The position numbers and the translations under genes were made by a program. The notes under the pieces were generated by a model that worked only from the letters and a program-made list of their open reading frames with translations, was not told the DNA's origin and made no database searches. A stretch of DNA of 64,000 nucleotides from Algiphilus sp. (lineage in GTDB: Bacteria > Pseudomonadota > Gammaproteobacteria > Nevskiales > Nevskiaceae), in NCBI RefSeq assembly GCF_023145115.1, contig NZ_JAGLEJ010000014.1, positions 62,001-126,000 on the forward strand, written 5' to 3'. Every line of letters begins with the position of its first letter. Position 1 is the stretch's first letter. Of this stretch, positions 50,516 through 59,929 are shown one piece after another.

Positions 50516-51301
50516 ATGACGCCGGCGCCGGACTACGTGCCGGCGCACGGTCTGCTCGCCGGAAAGTCGGTGCTGATCACGGCCGCGGCCGGTGGCGGCA
50601 TCGGCAATGCCACGGCGCGGCGTGTGCTGGAGGAGGGTGCCCGCGCGCTGATGATCGCGGACATTCACGAGCGCCGCCTGGGCGAGGCCGTTGACCGCCT
50701 GCGCGCGGATTTTCCGGATGCCGCGATCGCCGGCCAGCTCGCCAACGTCACCGTCGAGGACGAGGTGCAGGCGCTGATCGATGCGGCCGAGGCGCACTGC
50801 GACGGCGTCGACCTGCTGGTCAACAACGCCGGCCTCGGTGGCAGCCGCCTGGTGGTCGACATGACCGACGATGAGTGGAGCCGGGTGCTCGACGTGACCC
50901 TCACCGGCACCTTCCGCATGACCCGCGCCATGCTGCGCAGGATGCAGCCCCGCGGGCGCGGGGCCATCGTCAACAATGCCTCGGTGCTCGGCTGGCGGGC
51001 GCAGAAGGAGCAGGCCCACTATGCCGCGGCCAAGGCCGGGGTCATGGCGCTGACCCGCTGCAGCGCGCTGGAGGCCGCCGATCACGGCATCCGCATCAAT
51101 GCGGTGGCGCCGTCCATCGCCTTCCACGACCACCTGCGCAAGACCGCGCCGCAGGAGCTGCTCGAGCAGCTCGCCAGCCGCGAGGCCTTCGGGCGCGCGG
51201 CCGAGGTCTGGGAGATCGCCAACTGCATCGTGATGCTTGCGTCCGACTACAGTTCCTATCTGGTGGGCGAGGTGCTCTCGGCCTCCAGCCAGCATCCCTG
51301 A
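50516..51301 (+). CDS. ipdF: SDR, IpdF-like
   Basis: The 261-residue SDR has VLITAAAGGGIGNATARRVL (20-39); the cofactor motif has an unusual TAAAGGGIG form. NNAGLGGSRLVVDMTDDEW, NNASVLGWR with Ser and YAAAK follow. IpdF in mycobacteria reduces or oxidises the C5 hydroxyl/ketone of HIC-CoA, and adjoins a FadE gene as here. The symbol is inferred from order. It ends 8 bp before the MaoC hydratase. Confidence 0.6.
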   Translation: MTPAPDYVPAHGLLAGKSVLITAAAGGGIGNATARRVLEEGARALMIADIHERRLGEAVDRLRADFPDAAIAGQLANVTVEDEVQALIDAAEAHCDGVDLLVNNAGLGGSRLVVDMTDDEWSRVLDVTLTGTFRMTRAMLRRMQPRGRGAIVNNASVLGWRAQKEQAHYAAAKAGVMALTRCSALEAADHGIRINAVAPSIAFHDHLRKTAPQELLEQLASREAFGRAAEVWEIANCIVMLASDYSSYLVGEVLSASSQHP

Positions 51302-51309
51302 GGAGATTC

Positions 51310-51768
51310 ATGGCCACCGTCTTCGATTCCCCGGACGCCATCCTCGCCGCCGCCGGCACGGAGCTCGGCAGCGGCGAGTGGCTGACCGTTACCCAGGAAC
51401 GCGTCGACACCTTCGCCGACGCCACCGACGACCACCAGTGGATCCACGTCGATCCCGAGCGCGCGAAGGATGGGCCGTTCGGTGCCACCATCGCGCACGG
51501 CTACCTCACGCTGTCGCTGGTCAGCCGCTTCCTGCCCGAGATCGTCGAGATCCGCGGCATGCGCATGGGCGTCAACTACGGCTGCGACAAGGTGCGCTTT
51601 CCCAATGCAGTCAAGGTCGGCGCGCGCATCCGCGGTCGCGGCGAGATGATCGCCGCCGAGGCGACCCGGGATGGCGGCACGCAGGCGGTGATCCGCGTCA
51701 CCGTCGAGATCGAGGGCGAGGAACGCCCGGCCTGCGTCGCCGACACCATCAGCCGTTACTACTTTTGA
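51310..51768 (+). CDS. MaoC-like (R)-enoyl-CoA hydratase
   Basis: The 152-residue hot-dog-fold protein contains FADATDDHQWIHVDPERA and GATIAHGYLTLSL, the hydratase-2 motif with Asp and His active-site residues (Asp-x5-His). It hydrates a trans-enoyl-CoA to a hydroxyacyl-CoA. AGGAGATTC precedes its ATG. It probably serves the ACAD pair 2 and SDR around it. Confidence 0.85.
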   Translation: MATVFDSPDAILAAAGTELGSGEWLTVTQERVDTFADATDDHQWIHVDPERAKDGPFGATIAHGYLTLSLVSRFLPEIVEIRGMRMGVNYGCDKVRFPNAVKVGARIRGRGEMIAAEATRDGGTQAVIRVTVEIEGEERPACVADTISRYYF

Positions 51769-51775
51769 TCTTTTT

Positions 51776-51886
51776 GGAACCACAGATTTCGCAGATTTCC
51801 ACAGATTGTCTTTTGTCTCTGGTGTGCGCTGACCTTGTCAGCGACACCAGCGACCAATCCCCGAAATCCGTGAAATCCGTGGTTCA
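51776..51886. repeat. Low-GC dispersed element, copy E4
   Basis: Ends are GGAACCACAGATTTCGCAGA (51776-51795) and AATCCGTGAAATCCGTGGTT. The middle hairpin (51819-51850: CTGGTGT, CGCTGA, loop, TCAGCG, ACACCAG) is the same as in E1 except for one pair changed from G-C to T-A and one bulged G. It lies between the MaoC gene and the thiolase. Confidence 0.85.
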
Positions 51887-51900
51887 AGGATAGGTTCGAA

Positions 51901-53106
<1,206 letters not shown>

Positions 53107-53181
53107 GGACAGCCCCCGCAACCGACGATAGACACGCATCGGATCCGGCGCCAGACCGGAAGCGCAAGAGGAGGCCAGAGC

Positions 53182-54222
53182 ATGCAGCAGAGCGTCAGTA
53201 CCGACAGCCGACCGCGGTCGCGCGGCAGCTTCGCAGCGGGGTGGCCGGCCATCGGCTTCGCGGCACTGGTCACGGCGGGTGCCGTCTACTCGTTCTCGCC
53301 GCGACCGCTGCCCGACTATCCGCCGACGCAACTCCAGGCCGATCAGCTGCTCATCAACGGACTTGCGCGGGATGGCGCGGGCTTCGTCGCCGGCGGCGCC
53401 AAGGGGCGCATCCTCACCGCTGAATCCGCCCGGGGACCCTGGACCGACGCCGAGGTCGGCGAGACCCACGGCTCACCGGTCACGCGCATCGTCGCCGTCG
53501 ATGACGGGCGCATGTTCGCGGTCGGACACAATCTCATGATCCTGCGCAGCACCGACGGCGGTGGCAGCTGGCAGAACGTGCACGTCGACCTCGACGTTCC
53601 CGAGCCGCTGCTCGACATCGCGAAGGTCCCCGGAGGCGACCGGCTGGTCGCGGTGGGCGGATTCGGCCAGTACCTGGAATCCGGCGACGGCGGCGACACC
53701 TGGACGTCGCGCCGGATCGAGGCCTTCAACGGCAGCCATCTCAACGATATCGTCATCGGGGCGGACGGGACTCTGCTGATCGCGGCCGAGCGCGGACTGC
53801 TGCTGCGCTCGCGCGACGGCGGGCAGACCTGGGATCCCCTCGAGCTGGACTACCCCGGATCGATGTTCGGTGCGCTCTCGCTCGGCGACGGGCGCTGGCT
53901 GGCCTTCGGGATGCGCGGCAACGCCTTCCTCAGCGAGGACAACGGCGACAGCTGGCAAGCGGTCGATACCGGCATCAGCGATTCGCTGTTCGGCGGCACG
54001 CAGCTCGCGGACGGTCGCGTGGTCCTGGTCGGCGCCATGCACACCATCCTGATCGCGACACCGGGCGAGTGGACGTTCCGGCGCGTGATTCCCTCCAAGC
54101 AGGGCACCTATTCGACCGTGCTCGAGGCACCCGACGGGGCCGTACTGGTCGGTGGTGACCCGGGTGCACAGCTCATCGATCTCGCCACCGGCGAGCGGCG
54201 CAACGGCGGAGACGACGCATGA
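53182..54222 (+). CDS. YCF48/BNR-type beta-propeller protein
   Basis: The 346-residue protein has one membrane anchor (GWPAIGFAALVTAGAVYSF, 20-38) and then repeated BNR/YCF48-like units: ILRSTDGGGSWQNV, YLESGDGGDTWTSRR, LLRSRDGGQTWDPL and AFLSEDNGDSWQAV, four Ser/Asp-box repeats in all. It would form a periplasmic propeller. It overlaps the RND gene by ATGA; such pairs are known in proteobacteria. It is likely an accessory subunit of the transporter. Confidence 0.85.
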   Translation: MQQSVSTDSRPRSRGSFAAGWPAIGFAALVTAGAVYSFSPRPLPDYPPTQLQADQLLINGLARDGAGFVAGGAKGRILTAESARGPWTDAEVGETHGSPVTRIVAVDDGRMFAVGHNLMILRSTDGGGSWQNVHVDLDVPEPLLDIAKVPGGDRLVAVGGFGQYLESGDGGDTWTSRRIEAFNGSHLNDIVIGADGTLLIAAERGLLLRSRDGGQTWDPLELDYPGSMFGALSLGDGRWLAFGMRGNAFLSEDNGDSWQAVDTGISDSLFGGTQLADGRVVLVGAMHTILIATPGEWTFRRVIPSKQGTYSTVLEAPDGAVLVGGDPGAQLIDLATGERRNGGDDA

Positions 54223-56549
54223 GCAGCGGCAATCGCATGGTCGACGGCCTGGGCTCCTTCATCATCGGGCGCCGTCGTCCGCTGTCGATCTTCTTCCTGC
54301 TGGTCACGGCCCTGCTCGGCTTCAGCGCCTCCCGCATCGAGCTGGATCCGGGGTTCCTGAAGCTCATTCCGGTCAACCACTCCTACATGGACACCATGAT
54401 GGAGTACATGGATGACTTCTCGGGCGCCAACCGCGTGCTGGTCAACCTGCGCTGGAAGGGCGAGGGCGACATCTACAACGAGGAGTTCCTGACCGCGCTG
54501 GAGGAAGCCACCGACGCGGTGTTCTTCATCCCCGGGATCAATCGCACCACGGTGTCCTCGCTGTTCACGCCCGACACCATCTACATCGAGGTCACCGAGT
54601 ACGGCTTCCGCGGCGAGCCGGTGATCCCGGCCCGGTTCACGGGCACCGAGGAACAACTCGAGACCATCCGGCACAACGTCGAGCATTCCGGCCGCATCGG
54701 CGAGCTGGTGGCGAACGACCACAAGGGCGCGCTGATTCGCGCCGATCTGCTGGAGCGCGGCGCGGACGGCGAGCGCGTGGACTACTGGCTGGTGCAGCAG
54801 AAGCTGACCGAGATCCGCGACCAGTTCGAGAACGAGAACATCGAGGTCAACGTCATCGGCTTCGCGCGTCTGCTCGGCGACGTGATCAAGGGCCTGCTCG
54901 GCGTGTTCGCGTTCTTCGCGCTGGCCTTCGTGCTGACCATGCTGCTGCTGTACCTGTACACACGGTCGCTGCGCATCACCTTCGTCGCGACCTTCGTCGC
55001 CGCGCTGCCGGTGCTCTGGCTGATCGGTGTGCTGCCGGCGATCGGATACGGCATCGATCCGATGTCGATCCTGGTGCCCTTCCTGATCTTCGCCATCGGG
55101 GTATCGCACGCGGTGCAGATGACCAGCGCCTGGCGTCTGGAGATCATAGACGGCGCCGATTCGGTCACCGCGGCGGAACGCGCCTTCACCAAGCTGTTCG
55201 TGCCCGGGTCGGTGGCGCTGCTGACCGAGGCGCTCGGCTTCGGCGTCATCATGCTGATCGACATCCCGATCGTGCACGAGCTCGGCATCACCGCCAGCAT
55301 CGGCGTGCTGCTGATGATCATCACCAACAAGATGATCCTGCCCATCCTGCTGTCGCGACTGCAGCTCGAGGACAAGAGCCTGGAGCGCGCCCGGAAGCCG
55401 GAGTCGGCGACTGCGCGCAACCTGCTCTCGCTGATCTCGGCCTGCGCCACGCCCGGTGGCGCGAAATGGGTGCTGCTGGTCAGCGTGGTGCTGCTGGCGA
55501 CGGCGACCTGGCAGTCGCGCGATCTCGTCATCGGCGACAGCGGCACCGGGGCGCCGGAGCTGCATCACGACTCGCGCTACAACTACGACGGTCGCGTGAT
55601 CTCGAACAGCTACGACATCGGCACCGACATCCTGTCGGTGATCGTCGAGGCGCCGGACTTCGAGGGCGATTCCTGTCTGCACTACCCGGTGATGGATGCC
55701 GTCGACCGCTTCGAGATGCACATGCGCGGCGTCGCCGGAGTGCGCTCGGTCACCAGCGTGGCCGGCGTCACCAAGCGTGTTGTGGGTGCCTTCAACGAGG
55801 GCAATCCGCGCTGGCAGGCACTGGCGCGCAGCCAGGCCGGCCTGGCGGTCGGCTCGCGCGGCTTCGACCCGCAGCTCGGGCTCAACAACGAGAGCTGCCG
55901 GGCCATCCAGGTGCTGGTCTTCATGGAGGACCACGAGGGCGAGAAGGTGGCGCACGCGGTGGCAGAGGCCAAGGACTTCATCGCGCAGGACGACACGGAG
56001 GGCGTGACCTTCCGCCTGGCCAGCGGCAACGTCGGCGTGATGGCGGCGACCAACGAGGCAGTGGCCGAAGCCGAGGCCCGCATGCTGCTGTCGATCTTCG
56101 GTGCGCTGCTGCTGTTCTGCCTGCTGTCCTTCCGATCGTGGATCGGGGCGCTGTGCGTACTGGCGCCGCTGGCCATGGTGTGCGTGTTTGCCAACGCACT
56201 CATGGCGATGATCGGTATCGGTCTCAAGACCGCGACGCTGCCGGTCATCGCGCTCGGCGTCGGCGTGGGCGTGGACTACGGTCTCTATCTCTTCGAGCGC
56301 ATCCAGCATCACATGGGCGAGGGGCGCGATTTCCGCGCGGCCTTCGAGCACGGCATGCGCGAGCGCGGTGCGGCCATCGTGTTCACGGCGCTGACCATGT
56401 CGATCGGCGTCGCGACGTGGACCATGTCCGCGCTCAAGTTCCAGGCCGACATGGGGCTCCTGCTGGCCTTCATGTTCCTGGTGAACATGTTCGGCGCCAT
56501 CTGCCTGCTGCCCGCGCTGGGCACCTGGTTCTTCCGCCGGAGAGCCTAG
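54219..56549 (+). CDS. RND/MMPL-family transporter, second copy
   Basis: The 776-residue protein has twin halves each with a large periplasmic loop. Helix patterns include LLGVFAFFALAFVLTMLLLY, ILVPFLIFAIGVSHAVQMTS and LPVIALGVGVGVDYGLYLFE. It is of the same broad type as the protein at 30368, but with no lipoprotein-sorting partner gene; the partner is the YCF48 propeller. Export or lipid-like substrate transport is likely; the direction is unknown. Confidence 0.88.
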   Translation: MSSGNRMVDGLGSFIIGRRRPLSIFFLLVTALLGFSASRIELDPGFLKLIPVNHSYMDTMMEYMDDFSGANRVLVNLRWKGEGDIYNEEFLTALEEATDAVFFIPGINRTTVSSLFTPDTIYIEVTEYGFRGEPVIPARFTGTEEQLETIRHNVEHSGRIGELVANDHKGALIRADLLERGADGERVDYWLVQQKLTEIRDQFENENIEVNVIGFARLLGDVIKGLLGVFAFFALAFVLTMLLLYLYTRSLRITFVATFVAALPVLWLIGVLPAIGYGIDPMSILVPFLIFAIGVSHAVQMTSAWRLEIIDGADSVTAAERAFTKLFVPGSVALLTEALGFGVIMLIDIPIVHELGITASIGVLLMIITNKMILPILLSRLQLEDKSLERARKPESATARNLLSLISACATPGGAKWVLLVSVVLLATATWQSRDLVIGDSGTGAPELHHDSRYNYDGRVISNSYDIGTDILSVIVEAPDFEGDSCLHYPVMDAVDRFEMHMRGVAGVRSVTSVAGVTKRVVGAFNEGNPRWQALARSQAGLAVGSRGFDPQLGLNNESCRAIQVLVFMEDHEGEKVAHAVAEAKDFIAQDDTEGVTFRLASGNVGVMAATNEAVAEAEARMLLSIFGALLLFCLLSFRSWIGALCVLAPLAMVCVFANALMAMIGIGLKTATLPVIALGVGVGVDYGLYLFERIQHHMGEGRDFRAAFEHGMRERGAAIVFTALTMSIGVATWTMSALKFQADMGLLLAFMFLVNMFGAICLLPALGTWFFRRRA

Positions 56550-56585
56550 CGCGCGCTACCGCCGGTCCGGTTCCGTTCCGATCTC

Positions 56586-56625
56586 GTCCGTATATGGGAG
56601 GTCGGCCGGACCGGGCCCCCATAGC
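56586..56625 (+). promoter_or_regulatory. Weak candidate activator site before the amidohydrolase gene
   Basis: GTCCGTATATGGGA (56586-56599) shares the GTC start and GGGA end of the motif. CATAGC (56620-56625) is a possible -10, and CATAAC (56634-56639) another. A partial hairpin TATGGG/CCCATA spans 56593-56624. Confidence 0.25.
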
Positions 56626-56675
56626 GTCGTCTCCATAACAGATGAACCGCGCACGATCGCGGGAGGAGACGAGGC

Positions 56676-57773
56676 ATGAACGCTGTGGCACAGCAGACGC
56701 TGGTGTCGGCGGACTCGCATGTGTTCCTGACCGGGGAGTGGGTCAAGGAGCGGCTCCCGTCGCGCCTGCATGCGGTCTGGGACGAGGCGGGCAGGAAGTC
56801 CGAGGCCTACGCGGCCGAGCATCTGCGCGGCGGTCAGCCCAATCTCGAACTGCGCGATTTCGTCGATCCGGAAGCGTCGGAGGATCCCGGTTATCGCGAG
56901 CCGGAAGCCAGGCTCGCCGCCATGGACCGTGACGGTGTGCAGGCCGAGGTGCTGTTTCCCGAACTGGGCGGCGCCAAGGTCTGCCATCCGGCGCTGATGG
57001 GTGATGACTGGAAGGCGGTATTCCAGGGCTACAACCGCGCGCTCAGCGACTTTGCCGGACACGACCCCGACCGCCTGCTCTGCGCCTACCAGTTGCCCCT
57101 GATGGACGTCGACTTCGCCTGCCGCGAGGTCGAACGGCTGGCGCGTGATCACCGGGCGCGGTGCGTGCAGGTGACACCGTTTCCGGCCGACATGGGGCTG
57201 CCCGACCTGCACGATCCGGTCTACGAGCCGCTCTGGCGGACCATCGAGGAGACCGGCCTGACGATCATGAACCACCTCGAGCCGAAGACCGAGCTCTGGA
57301 GCATCTTCCGTCGCGACCCGACGCCGCAGAAGGGCATCTTCACGGCGCTGCCCTGGGCGCCGCTGGCGGAGGCCATCTGCTTCTGGATCCTGACCGGCAC
57401 GCTGGAGAAGTACCCGAAGCTCCGCGTGATCTTCGTGGAGCCGGGCCTGGGCTGGATCCCCTGGTTCTTCGAGTTCCTGCTCGACCCGCGCATGCACGAG
57501 CACTACGAGTTCCCGGGCGTCAACCGTCCGCCGTCGGAGACCTTCCGCGAGCAGTGCGGGGCGACCTTCATGTACGAGCCCAAGGGCCTGAAGGCCTTCT
57601 ACGATTTCTTCGGTGCCGATTGCCTGTACTGGTCCACCGACTTCCCGCACCCGGCGACGTGCTGGCCGCACTCGCAGCAGCAGGTGGTCAGCCAGCTGAC
57701 CGAAGCCGAGATTCCGGAACACGACCGGAAGAAGATCGTCTGCGACAACGCCCTTCGCACCTTCGCACTGTAG
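56676..57773 (+). CDS. Amidohydrolase-2 family protein
   Basis: The 365-residue protein is a TIM-barrel amidohydrolase: SADSHVFLTGEWVKER at the start with one His of the usual HxH, IMNHLEPKTELW, IFVEPGLGWIPWFFEFLLD and YWSTDFPHPATCWPHS with the C-terminal metal Asp. It is of the 2-amino-3-carboxymuconate-semialdehyde-decarboxylase-like branch, often seen in steroid and aromatic clusters. The reaction could be C-C or C-N hydrolysis or decarboxylation. GGGAGGAGACGAGGC precedes the start. Confidence 0.82.
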   Translation: MNAVAQQTLVSADSHVFLTGEWVKERLPSRLHAVWDEAGRKSEAYAAEHLRGGQPNLELRDFVDPEASEDPGYREPEARLAAMDRDGVQAEVLFPELGGAKVCHPALMGDDWKAVFQGYNRALSDFAGHDPDRLLCAYQLPLMDVDFACREVERLARDHRARCVQVTPFPADMGLPDLHDPVYEPLWRTIEETGLTIMNHLEPKTELWSIFRRDPTPQKGIFTALPWAPLAEAICFWILTGTLEKYPKLRVIFVEPGLGWIPWFFEFLLDPRMHEHYEFPGVNRPPSETFREQCGATFMYEPKGLKAFYDFFGADCLYWSTDFPHPATCWPHSQQQVVSQLTEAEIPEHDRKKIVCDNALRTFAL

Positions 57774-57780
57774 GCGCTCC

Positions 57781-59013
57781 ATGACCGCACTCCCGTATCG
57801 CGGCTGGTGGGTCCTGCTCGCCGGCTACGCGTGCACGATGCTGGCCATCGGCAGCACGACCTACACCTTCGGACTCTTCGTGGCGCCGATGTCCGAGACC
57901 TTCGGTCTGTCGCGGGCCGATGCCAATACCGGCTTCATCATGCTGCTGCTGGGCATGGCGGCGTGGTCGCCGGTGGCCGGACGACTGCTCGACCGGTATT
58001 CGGCGCGACTGGTGATGGGCGCGGGCGCGGTCGGCTTCGGCGTCGGCTTCGTGCTGATGGCGCGCGCCGGTGCGCCGTGGATGCTGGCTGCCGCGATCTT
58101 CGGGCCGGTGGCGTTCGGCACGGTGGCCTGCGGGGCGCTGGCCGCCAATACGCTGACGTCGCGCTGGTTCACACGGCGCCGCGGCCGGGCGATGGGCCTT
58201 CTCGCCACGGCCACCTCGGCCGGCGGATTCGCGGTGCCGCCGCTGGTCGCCGCATCGCTCGAGGCCTACGGCTGGCGCGACACGCTGGCGGCGATCGGGT
58301 TCGCGGCGGCAGCGGGCATGCTGATGCTGGTGCTGCTGCTGGTGCGCGACCGTCCCGAGGCCGTCGGCCTGCGGGCCGACGGCGCAGGGCCGGAGGCGGC
58401 TGGCAGCGCGGATGGTCCGGGCCGGGAGTGGCGACTGCGCGAGCTGCTCGGGAACGCCGATTTCTGGCTCATCGGGCTCGGTGCCGGTCTACTGTTCGGG
58501 GCCGATCAGGCGCTGCTGGCATCGATCGTTCCGTACGGCGAGGATGCCGGGCTGTCGACGCCGCAGGCGGCGCTGCTGGTGTCCTGTCTGACGGTGTCGG
58601 CCATCGTCGGCAAGCTGGTCATCGGCGCGCTGGCCGACCGGGTGGACAAGCGCTGGCTGTTCGTCGCGGTGGCGGCCTGCCACCTGCTGTTCCTCAGCGT
58701 GCTCCTGCTGTCGCCGGGGCACATCGTGCTGGTGGTGGCCTGCGCCACCGCCGGGCTCGCGGTGGGCGGGGCCTATCCGCTCTGGATGACCCTGCTCGCG
58801 GACAGCTTCGGTCCGCGTTCCTTCGGATCGGTGGCCGGCATCATGAGCCTGATCGTCATGCCGCTCTCGGTATTCTCGGTGCGCTACATCGGCGAGGTCT
58901 TCGACCGCACCGGCAGCTATGACGCGGCCTTCTGGACCTTCATCGGCTTTGCATGCGTGGCCGCGCTGCTGGTGATCCGGGTACGCCCGGCAGCGGTGCC
59001 GCAACATGCCTGA
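57781..59013 (+). CDS. MFS transporter
   Basis: The 410-residue protein has twelve predicted helices. GRLLDRYSARLVMGAGAVG has the loop motif between helices 2 and 3, and TRRRGRAMGLLATATSAGGF and GALADRVDKRWLFVAVA are further major-facilitator segments. It resembles monocarboxylate/oxalate-type carriers. It may move a steroid acid or a breakdown product. It begins 7 bp after the amidohydrolase and overlaps the next SDR. Confidence 0.85.
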   Translation: MTALPYRGWWVLLAGYACTMLAIGSTTYTFGLFVAPMSETFGLSRADANTGFIMLLLGMAAWSPVAGRLLDRYSARLVMGAGAVGFGVGFVLMARAGAPWMLAAAIFGPVAFGTVACGALAANTLTSRWFTRRRGRAMGLLATATSAGGFAVPPLVAASLEAYGWRDTLAAIGFAAAAGMLMLVLLLVRDRPEAVGLRADGAGPEAAGSADGPGREWRLRELLGNADFWLIGLGAGLLFGADQALLASIVPYGEDAGLSTPQAALLVSCLTVSAIVGKLVIGALADRVDKRWLFVAVAACHLLFLSVLLLSPGHIVLVVACATAGLAVGGAYPLWMTLLADSFGPRSFGSVAGIMSLIVMPLSVFSVRYIGEVFDRTGSYDAAFWTFIGFACVAALLVIRVRPAAVPQHA

Positions 59014-59866
59014 GCCGGCTGCCGGGACAGGCGCCCCGGCCACTCTCTCCGGACGCTGCGCGCTGGTCACCGGCGCCAGCCGCGGCATCGGACGGGCGAT
59101 AGCCACCCGTCTGGCCGCGCACGGCGCCGCCGTGGTGCTGAGCAGTTCGCCGCGCTCGCAGGATGCGCTGCAGGCGGCGCGCGACGACATCCGGGCTCGC
59201 GGCGGGCGTGCGGAATGCCTGGTGGCCGAGCTGGGCGATGACGAGGCGCGGCGCGCACTGGTGGCCCAGGCCGCGGAGCTTGCCGGCGGCATCGACGTGC
59301 TGGTCAACAATGCCGCCGCGATACCGGCATTCGAGCCCGCGAGTGCGATGACCCTCGCGACCCGCCGGCGCCTTTTCGCCATCAATCTCGATGCGCCCAT
59401 CGATCTGGTGCAGCAGTCGCTGCCGGCGATGCGCGCGAAGGGCTGGGGACGGATCCTGAACATCAGCAGCGATACCGTCCGGCAACCCGAAGTGCCCTAT
59501 GCCGGTCCGGCCGCGATGGTGCACGCCCTGAGCGTGTACGGCGCGTCGAAGGCAGCGCTGGAGCGGGTGACGACGGGGCTTGCCGCCGAGCTGCACGGCA
59601 GCGGGGTGCTGGTCAACGCCCTGGCGCCGCAGCGCATAGCGCGCACCGAGCGTGCCGAGCGCGTGGCGCGCGAGGTCGGTCGCACGCGGCCGGAGTGGGT
59701 GGAGCCGGTCGAGACCATGGCCGAGGCCGCCTATCAGCTCGTCACCGGGACCTTCACCGGGCTGGTGACCGGCAGCCGCGACCTGATGTATCGGCTGCAG
59801 CTCCCGCTGCACGCCCTGGATGGCCGAACGGTCATCGGAGATTGCATGACCCCCGGAGTGGCATGA
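59006..59866 (+). CDS. SDR-family oxidoreductase
   Basis: The 286-residue SDR has VTGASRGIGRAIATRLAAHG, NNAAAIP, NISSDTVRQ with Ser and YGASK with Tyr and Lys. There are about a dozen extra residues between Ser and Tyr (PEVPYAGPAAMVHALSV), longer than the usual spacing. The N-terminal 15 residues overlap the end of the MFS gene by eight bases. Substrate unknown. Confidence 0.82.
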   Translation: MPEPAAGTGAPATLSGRCALVTGASRGIGRAIATRLAAHGAAVVLSSSPRSQDALQAARDDIRARGGRAECLVAELGDDEARRALVAQAAELAGGIDVLVNNAAAIPAFEPASAMTLATRRRLFAINLDAPIDLVQQSLPAMRAKGWGRILNISSDTVRQPEVPYAGPAAMVHALSVYGASKAALERVTTGLAAELHGSGVLVNALAPQRIARTERAERVAREVGRTRPEWVEPVETMAEAAYQLVTGTFTGLVTGSRDLMYRLQLPLHALDGRTVIGDCMTPGVA

Positions 59867-59882
59867 GCAGACCGCGACGGTA

Positions 59883-59900
59883 GTCCCGGGCACACGGGAC
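59883..59900. other. Leader hairpin before the DUF1302 gene
   Basis: GTCCCG (59883-59888) pairs with CGGGAC (59895-59900) around GGCACA. It lies in the 63-bp gap between the SDR and the next start codon and could stabilise the transcript or attenuate reading. Confidence 0.35.
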
Positions 59901-59929
59901 CCGCGCATTCCAACAGCAGGAGGAGTCGG

